64,000 bases of DNA from Enterococcus crotali (GTDB lineage Bacteria; Bacillota; Bacilli; Lactobacillales; Enterococcaceae): positions 49,642 through 113,641 of the forward strand of contig NZ_AYPQ01000002.1 in assembly GCF_000633635.1 (NCBI RefSeq), written 5' to 3'. The position numbers were made by a program, and so were the translations under genes. The notes under the pieces were generated by a model that saw only the letters and a list, made by a program, of their open reading frames with translations, was not told the origin of the DNA and did not search any database. Of this stretch, positions 57,954 through 64,000 are shown in pieces. Numbering within the stretch: the first letter of the stretch is position 1; the number at the start of each line of letters is the position of its first letter.

Positions 57954-59705
57954 ATGTCTATATTTAAAAAATTAGGGTGGTTTTTCAAACAAGAGAAAAA
58001 AAGTTATATTATTGGGGTTTTTTCATTAGTAATGGTAGCACTTGTTCAATTAGTTCCACCAAAAGTAATTGGGATCGTTGTTGATAAAATAGCAGATAAA
58101 AATCTGACGATCAAACCTATTTTATTTTGGATTGGTGTGTTGCTAGTTGCAGCTTTAGCGCAATATATTTTTCGCTATATTTGGCGGATTTATATCTGGG
58201 GGAGTGCAGCAAGACTGGAAAAGGATTTGAGACGTCAACTTTTCCATCATTTTACCAAAATGGATAGTGTTTTCTATCAGAAGTATCGGACAGGTGATTT
58301 GATGGCACATGCGACGAATGATTTGAATGCAATTCAAAATGTTGCTGGAGCGGGGATTTTAACCTTTGCGGATTCATTGATAACAGGTGGAGCAACGATT
58401 ATTGCGATGATTTTATTTGTTGATTGGCGATTGACGTTGATTGCGTTGATTCCGCTACCATTATTAGCGGTGACATCGAGAGTTTTAGGTTCAAAATTAC
58501 ACGATGCTTTTCGAGATTCACAAGCCGCTTTTTCAACGATCAATGATAAAACGCAAGAAAGTATTACTGGGATGAAAGTAATTAAAACGTTTGGTCAGGA
58601 ACAGGAAGATATTCAAAATTTTACTGAAAAAATCGATGATGCTATCGTCAAAAATAAACGAGTAAATTTTCTGGATGCATTATTTGATCCGTTTATCACG
58701 TTGATCATTGGGATTTCTTATGTTTTGACAATTATTATGGGCGGACGCTTTATCATGGAAGGCACCATCACGATCGGTCAGTTAATTTCATTTATAAGTT
58801 ATATAGGGATGCTTGTTTGGCCGATGTTTGCGATTGGTCGTTTGTTTAATGTACTGGAACGTGGAAATGCAAGCTATGATCGTGTGAACGAACTATTGCA
58901 TGAAAAAACCCATATCATCGAGAAAAAAGATGCGATCCAAACACCAGCGAAAGGTCGCTTATCAATGGAAATTGCTCAGTTCACCTACCCTAAAGATGAC
59001 CATGCAACCTTAGAGCAAATCAAATTTACAGTCGGTGTTGGCGAAACTTTAGGAATCGTTGGAAAAACAGGTGCTGGGAAAACAACGATCTTAAAATTAT
59101 TGATGCGTGAATATGATCATTATCAAGGACGTGTAATGTTTGGTGAGCATAATAGCAAAGACTATTCATTGGATGCATTGATGCATTCGATTGGTTATGT
59201 TCCTCAGGATCATTTCTTGTTTTCAATGACAGTACGAGATAATATTCGTTTTGCTGATCCTGATTTCACGGAAGCCCAAGTTGAGCAAGCAGCAGAAATG
59301 GCCTTTATCAATAATGAGATCAAAGCTTTTCCAAAGGGATATGATACCTTAGTTGGAGAACGCGGTGTTTCTTTATCTGGCGGTCAAAAGCAACGAATTT
59401 CAATTGCTAGAGCCTTGATCTTAGATCCGGAATTATTGATTTTAGATGATGCGTTATCCGCGGTAGATGCTAAAACAGAAGAAGCAATTCTTTCTAATTT
59501 GAAAGAAGCAAGAAAAGAAAAAACAACGATCATTGCAGCACATCGACTAAGTAGTGTGATGCATGCTAAGGAAATCATTGTTTTGGATGAAGGAAAAATC
59601 ATTGAACGTGGGACGCATCAGGAGCTACTAAGGCTTGCTGGATGGTACAAACGGATGTGGGATAAGCAACAATTAGAAGCGAAAATTGAAGGGAGTGAAG
59701 CATAA
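57954..59705 (+). CDS. Heterodimeric ABC exporter, first subunit (LmrC/BmrC-like)
   Basis: A 583-aa half-transporter: six transmembrane segments (residues 15-310) then an ABC domain with Walker A GKTGAGKTT, signature LSGGQKQR and Walker B LLILDDALSAVDAKT. The catalytic residue after Walker B is Asp rather than Glu, so this is the degenerate site of a heterodimer. AAAGGAG lies before the ATG. It overlaps the next gene by one base. Drug export is inferred from similarity to LmrCD, BmrCD and EfrAB. Confidence 0.9.
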   Translation: MSIFKKLGWFFKQEKKSYIIGVFSLVMVALVQLVPPKVIGIVVDKIADKNLTIKPILFWIGVLLVAALAQYIFRYIWRIYIWGSAARLEKDLRRQLFHHFTKMDSVFYQKYRTGDLMAHATNDLNAIQNVAGAGILTFADSLITGGATIIAMILFVDWRLTLIALIPLPLLAVTSRVLGSKLHDAFRDSQAAFSTINDKTQESITGMKVIKTFGQEQEDIQNFTEKIDDAIVKNKRVNFLDALFDPFITLIIGISYVLTIIMGGRFIMEGTITIGQLISFISYIGMLVWPMFAIGRLFNVLERGNASYDRVNELLHEKTHIIEKKDAIQTPAKGRLSMEIAQFTYPKDDHATLEQIKFTVGVGETLGIVGKTGAGKTTILKLLMREYDHYQGRVMFGEHNSKDYSLDALMHSIGYVPQDHFLFSMTVRDNIRFADPDFTEAQVEQAAEMAFINNEIKAFPKGYDTLVGERGVSLSGGQKQRISIARALILDPELLILDDALSAVDAKTEEAILSNLKEARKEKTTIIAAHRLSSVMHAKEIIVLDEGKIIERGTHQELLRLAGWYKRMWDKQQLEAKIEGSEA

Positions 59706-61489
59706 TGGAAGAAAAATATGAATCAGAATGGACAAAATCGGTTCCGTTAAAAGAACAAGTTTCGATCGTTAAACGATTGCTAAAATTTGCTAAACCGTTT
59801 CGTCGGACGTTTTTAACTGCAATTTTGTTTGCTTTGGTCCTGGCTATTATTAACATTCTTTTGCCAAGGATCATTCAAATTTTTATGGATGATTATTTAA
59901 CGCCGAAGACCGCCACAACTCAAGTGATTTTCTTATTTGCTGGATTGTATCTGTTCGGTGTGATTGTTAAAAGTATTGTCTGGTTTTTCCAATGGTTTTT
60001 ATATTCGACTGCTTCACTGAAGACCTATCAATATATTCGCGTGAAGTTGTTTGAAAAACTACAAACATTAGGCATGCGTTATTTTGATCAAACGCCAGCA
60101 GGCTCGATCGTTTCTCGTGTAACGAATGATACGGAAACATTATTTGAATTTTGGTATGTCTTTCTGATGGTTTTAACAGGGATTTTTGCTGTGGTTTCCT
60201 CATTTCTTGCGATGTTTCAAATCAATGGGAAAATTGCCTTGTATAATTTGATTTTCTTACCTATTTTACTGATTGTGATTTGGTACTATCAAAAATTTAG
60301 TTCAAGAATTTATAGAAGTATGCGGGAAAAATTAAGTCAGTTGAATACAAAATTGAATGAGTATATTTCAGGGATGCAAATTATTCAACAGTTTAGGCAA
60401 GAACATCGCTTAGAGAAAGAGTTTGAAGAAACGAACAATGATTATTTGCGCACTCGCTTTTCAATGATTAGAACCAATTCATTGTTGTTAGGCCCAATCA
60501 TTAATTTTCTTTATACGCTTGCAATTGGTTTAACGTTGACTTTATTTGGCTATGATGCACTTCATTCTCCTGTAGGAGTTGGGTTGATCTACGCATTTGT
60601 GACATATGTCCAAGCGTTCTTTAATCCTATGACGCAAATGATGGACTTTCTAAGTGTGTTTACAGATGGTATGGTAGCTGGCAGCCGGATTTTGAAAATT
60701 TTTGACAACGATGAATTAATGCCGCAGCAAAATGTTGGGGCTAATTCAGAGATTATTCGCGGGAAAATTGAATTTCGTAATGTCAGCTTTTCTTATGATG
60801 GTAAGAATAAAGTATTGAACAATATCAGTTTTATTGCCAATCCAGGTGAAACAGTTGCATTGATTGGACACACAGGAAGCGGTAAAAGTTCGATCATCAA
60901 TGTTTTGATGCGCTTTTATGAGTTTTATGAAGGTGAAATATTGATCGATGATCGTGATATTCGTGATTATTCTTTGTCAGAGCTAAGGAAAAAAATGGGA
61001 TTGGTTTTACAAGATGCTTTTATGTTTTATGGGGATATTGCTGGAAATATTCGGATGTTGAATCCGGAAATCACAGATGAACAAATCAAGGAAGCCGCTG
61101 AATTTGTTCAGGCGGATAAATTTATTGAAACCTTACCCAAAAAATATCATGCAAAAGTAATCGAACGTGGCGCTAGTTATTCAAGTGGTCAGCGTCAGTT
61201 GATCTCATTTGCCAGAACGATTGTAACAGATCCAAAAATTCTTGTACTGGATGAAGCGACTGCAAATATCGATACTGAAACAGAAGGCTTGATTCAAGAA
61301 GGCTTAGCCAATATGCGTCAAGGACGAACAACGATTGCGATTGCTCACCGCTTGTCTACCATTCGTGATGCTGATTTGATTTTAGTATTGGATAAAGGAC
61401 GGATTGTAGAGCGTGGAAATCATGATAATTTATTATCTCAAAATGGATTGTACGCAGATATGTATAAGCTGCAAAATAGTGAGGGCTAG
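59705..61489 (+). CDS. Heterodimeric ABC exporter, second subunit (LmrD/BmrD-like)
   Basis: A 594-aa half-transporter partner. Six transmembrane segments, Walker A GHTGSGKSS, an atypical signature YSSGQRQL in place of LSGGQ, and Walker B ILVLDEATANIDTET with the canonical Glu. The pair shares one good and one weak ATP site, the hallmark of heterodimeric exporters. Overlaps the first subunit by TAATG. Ended by the family B-type hairpins. Confidence 0.92.
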   Translation: MEEKYESEWTKSVPLKEQVSIVKRLLKFAKPFRRTFLTAILFALVLAIINILLPRIIQIFMDDYLTPKTATTQVIFLFAGLYLFGVIVKSIVWFFQWFLYSTASLKTYQYIRVKLFEKLQTLGMRYFDQTPAGSIVSRVTNDTETLFEFWYVFLMVLTGIFAVVSSFLAMFQINGKIALYNLIFLPILLIVIWYYQKFSSRIYRSMREKLSQLNTKLNEYISGMQIIQQFRQEHRLEKEFEETNNDYLRTRFSMIRTNSLLLGPIINFLYTLAIGLTLTLFGYDALHSPVGVGLIYAFVTYVQAFFNPMTQMMDFLSVFTDGMVAGSRILKIFDNDELMPQQNVGANSEIIRGKIEFRNVSFSYDGKNKVLNNISFIANPGETVALIGHTGSGKSSIINVLMRFYEFYEGEILIDDRDIRDYSLSELRKKMGLVLQDAFMFYGDIAGNIRMLNPEITDEQIKEAAEFVQADKFIETLPKKYHAKVIERGASYSSGQRQLISFARTIVTDPKILVLDEATANIDTETEGLIQEGLANMRQGRTTIAIAHRLSTIRDADLILVLDKGRIVERGNHDNLLSQNGLYADMYKLQNSEG

Positions 61490-61498
61490 AATAAAGAA

Positions 61499-61625
61499 GA
61501 GTCCGGGACAAAACTAAAAATCAGTTTTGTTTCGGACTTTAAATCCGAATAAACGGTGGGATCAGAAGCAACCCCTTCTTATTTCTCGGGGTTAAACACT
61601 TCTGACCCGACCTCTTTTTTTACTT
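61499..61625 (+). terminator. Double hairpin terminator, family B in reverse orientation
   Basis: AGTCCGGGACAAAACT pairs with AGTTTTGTTTCGGACT (61500-61538). Then ATCCGAATAAACGGTGG, the reverse complement of the family B flank, opens a second long hairpin (GGTGGGATCAGAAG with CTTCTGACCCGACC, nested ACCCC/GGGGT), followed by TCTTTTTTTT. Confidence 0.8.
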
Positions 61626-61768
61626 ATTAAAAGTAAGTGCAAAAATGCTGTTAACTAGAAAAAAGCATGATATAATAGAGAACGAAAATAAGTTATTGAA
61701 GCTGCTTTTTTACAGTTACTATCATTGGGCAGAAAGATAGACAATCCATTAGTTAAGTTGTAAAGTAA

Positions 61769-62733
<965 letters not shown>

Positions 62734-62748
62734 TCAATCGACTGAACA

Positions 62749-62793
62749 AGATCTAAATCAAACCTTTCTAAGGTTTGATTTAGATCTATTTTT
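62749..62793 (+). terminator. trxB terminator
   Basis: AGATCTAAATCAAACCTT-TCT-AAGGTTTGATTTAGATCT, perfect 18-bp stem, then ATTTTTATTT. Confidence 0.95.
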
Positions 62794-62817
62794 ATTTGAT
62801 TAAAGGCAGTGAAGCCG

Positions 62818-62963
62818 ATGAGTCTAAATTTTAAAACGATCGAAGAAATCGTCAATAATGAAAAAATACAGACAGATTTTCCGGAATGATTCGCTATTTC
62901 AAAAAGATCAGTGTTGAAAAATATGATTATTTGGTAGAAACTGTCGCATATTATGAGTTTTAA
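62818..62963 (+). pseudogene. DUF1398-like remnant
   Basis: ATG 62818 encodes MSLNFKTIEEIVNNEKIQTD, and adding one G at 62883-62884 continues FPGMIRYFKKISVEKYDYLV to a stop after YYEF, 48 residues. The pattern DFPxxI..FKxxxVxxY recalls the start of DUF1398 proteins, which are much longer, so this would be a truncated or further-broken copy. Unproven. Confidence 0.4.
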
Positions 62964-63096
62964 TTTTGATGTATTATTGAGTTTGCCCTAGCAATTCCTA
63001 GTATTAATGGTAAAATTAAAAGTAATATTAGAAAACAATGAGGGGAATTTTGCTCAGTATTTTAATGACAATTTAGAAAAGGAGTGGAGTGTTACG

Positions 63097-63447
63097 ATGG
63101 AATACGAAGAAGATTGGTTTATGAGACAAGTAAAAGCGGCAGTGTTTAACCCTTTTAAAAAAGCATCAGAGGTTCAAGTTATGCCAACGATTCTAGTAAC
63201 CGATGAAGGTACTGGAGAAAACTATTCGGTACCGATTCAAAGCTATCTCTCAGAACTGATTTTGACATTAAAAGTAAATCAAGCTGAAAATATCCTATTT
63301 GCAGAATCTGACCAGATGACTAACGCTCAATTTCTTGATTTAGGTAATTGGTTTTATGATCTGGTGGAGAATTTATCCGATGAAGAATTAGAAATGGCAA
63401 ACTTTTCAAGAATGGAAATTGCTCAAGGTAGGGGAGAGCTTGGGTAA
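63097..63447 (+). CDS. DUF6483-like protein, unknown function
   Basis: About 116 aa. It begins MEYEEDWFMRQVKA and later has NILFAESDQMTNAQF and NLSDEELEMANFSRMEIAQG, resembling the DUF6483 family (DW.MRQ start, NF.R.EI end). GGAG 7 nt before ATG 63097 decides the start; an upstream frame from 63007 is less likely. No membrane segment or catalytic motif seen. Confidence 0.6.
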   Translation: MEYEEDWFMRQVKAAVFNPFKKASEVQVMPTILVTDEGTGENYSVPIQSYLSELILTLKVNQAENILFAESDQMTNAQFLDLGNWFYDLVENLSDEELEMANFSRMEIAQGRGELG

Positions 63448-63471
63448 AAAGTAAAAGTAATCATTTTTCTT

Positions 63472-63500
63472 TTGACAATTGTAAAAATATGAACTATGAT
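63472..63500 (+). promoter_or_regulatory. Promoter of the M-box RNA
   Basis: TTGACA (63472-63477) and TATGAT (63495-63500), 17-base spacer. Confidence 0.8.
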
Positions 63501-63522
63501 GGTTAAGGATTAAGAACTGAAT

Positions 63523-63680
63523 AATTGTTAGGTGAGGCTCCTATTTGGACACATGCTGCTGCCGCGAAAGAATCGAGAGACTCTTAGTTGGTTTAACAGG
63601 AATGATCGTGAAGGTCATTCATAACGTAGCTGATAAGAAATTATCTACGCCCTATAGTGCTAAAGCTCAACGATAGAGAA
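63523..63680 (+). promoter_or_regulatory. M-box (ykoK) magnesium riboswitch
   Basis: The order of conserved blocks is diagnostic: GTTAGGTGAGGCTCCTAT, ACACATGCTGCTGCCGC, the pair around GAATCGAGAGACTC, AACAGGAATGATCGTGAAGG, and the 3' block CTATAGTGCTAAAGCTCAACGA. Such RNAs bind Mg2+ and terminate transcription of Mg transporters. Promoter before and terminator after are both present. The controlled gene lies beyond the window. Confidence 0.93.
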
Positions 63681-63703
63681 ACTTTTATTTAAGTTGCTAT
63701 TTT

Positions 63704-63734
63704 ACGCACACTCTATTGTTGAGTGTGCGTTTTT
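63704..63734 (+). terminator. Riboswitch expression-platform terminator
   Basis: CGCACACTC-TATTGTT-GAGTGTGCG, perfect 9-bp stem plus TTTTT, 24 bases after the M-box core. Confidence 0.9.
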
Positions 63735-63754
63735 GCTGTGAATCACAGCGACTG

Positions 63755-64000
63755 GCTCCGCCAGAGCTGATGATGAACAGTACTTGGCGACCAAAGGGAG
63801 CGAAGTTCCGCAAAAAGAAACAAACAGCCAGAAAGTAAACATAAGTCAGAAGGCGAAAGTTTCAAGATTTGTATTAATGAGGCAGCTCCGCCAGAGCTGA
63901 TGATGAACAGTACTTGGCGACCAAAGGGAGCGAAGTTCCGCAACAAGAAGCAAACGGCCAGAAAGTAAACATAAGTCAGAAGGCGAAAGTTTCAAGATTT
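63755..64000 (+). repeat. 130-bp tandem repeat (family C), two copies, cut by window end
   Basis: Copies at 63755-63870 and 63885-64000 are identical except for about three substitutions (caaaaagaaacaaacag against caacaagaagcaaacgg) and the linker. Each has GCTC-CGCCA-GAGC, TTGG-CGA-CCAA and other small hairpins. Unrelated in sequence to family A. Confidence 0.88.

Noticed and set aside
63007..63096. Longer reading of the DUF6483-like gene from 63007
   Set aside because: The well-placed GGAG before ATG 63097 and the family-like MEYEEDW start argue for the shorter form.
63743..63946. Minus-strand open frame across the family C repeat
   Set aside because: Its protein would simply repeat itself because of the DNA repeat; no start signal.

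Overview
The window looks like a chromosomal segment of an Enterococcus, near the E. faecalis type. The reasons are its low-GC coding, the pst-phoU, liaXYZ and hprK-lgt-gpsA-galU clusters, the divergent pepQ/ccpA pair next to a class A PBP, the secA-prfB-ftsEX order, LiaX at 533 aa, and a GAGGCTCC-type M-box. The species cannot be fixed from sequence alone. No phage, plasmid, IS element or CRISPR array was seen.

Layout. 1-5498: branched-chain amino acid ABC operon livJHMGF plus a CBS/ACT protein. 5642-7952: three-gene surface module (small secreted protein with an unusual sorting signal, sortase, membrane protein). 8110-8902: DUF2969 protein, tRNA-Tyr and tRNA-Gln, small unknown protein. 8975-14023: TetR regulator divergent from a giant acyl-CoA dehydratase activase fusion. 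14381-18483: GntR regulator, QueT transporter, SDR, DUF2829 (Tad2-like) protein with YigZ, DUF7662-like protein, PTS IIB. 18593-28547: comFA, comFC, hpf, secA, prfB, ftsEX, cls. 28713-34117: phosphate uptake (pstS, pstC, pstA, two pstB, phoU). 34381-39658: organophosphate antiporter, phosphatase, deoR, deoC, pdp. 39942-42387: liaXYZ. 42496-49310: GIY-YIG protein (-), hprK, lgt, gpsA, galU, DUF948 and YtxH proteins. 49367-54174: pepQ(-)/ccpA(+), PBP(-). 54331-57789: small DUF1801/YdeI proteins, nfo, UPF0154. 57954-61489: heterodimeric ABC exporter. 61799-64000: trxB, two small genes, an M-box Mg2+ riboswitch and a 130-bp tandem repeat cut by the window end.

Most striking signal. A modular intergenic repeat (122-bp unit, and a 172-bp version with one extra hairpin) occurs as about ten copies at five places: before livJ, pstC, lgt, gpsA and nfo. 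It is always in the same orientation and always ends just before the Shine-Dalgarno of the next gene. Its central hairpin varies in sequence but keeps pairing (GTGGC/GCCAC, GTGAC/GTCAC, GTGGT/ACCAC, AAGTC/GACTT), the mark of a structured RNA. A second family consists of terminator hairpins with a shared CGTTTATTCGGATT flank and conserved apical loop but differing lower stems. A third is the 130-bp repeat after the M-box.

Data quality. Besides the genuine programmed frameshift in prfB, eleven genes carry one frame break each. Ten fit loss of a single base, mostly in A or T runs, and they include housekeeping genes (gpsA, trxB). Uncorrected homopolymer sequencing error is the simplest explanation, so these genes are probably intact in the organism.

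Regulation visible in sequence: CcpA (cre) sites near ccpA and before the antiporter operon, Pho-box-like repeats between pstS and pstC, a candidate LiaR inverted repeat before liaX, direct repeats before deoC, a palindrome inside the GntR promoter, and the M-box.
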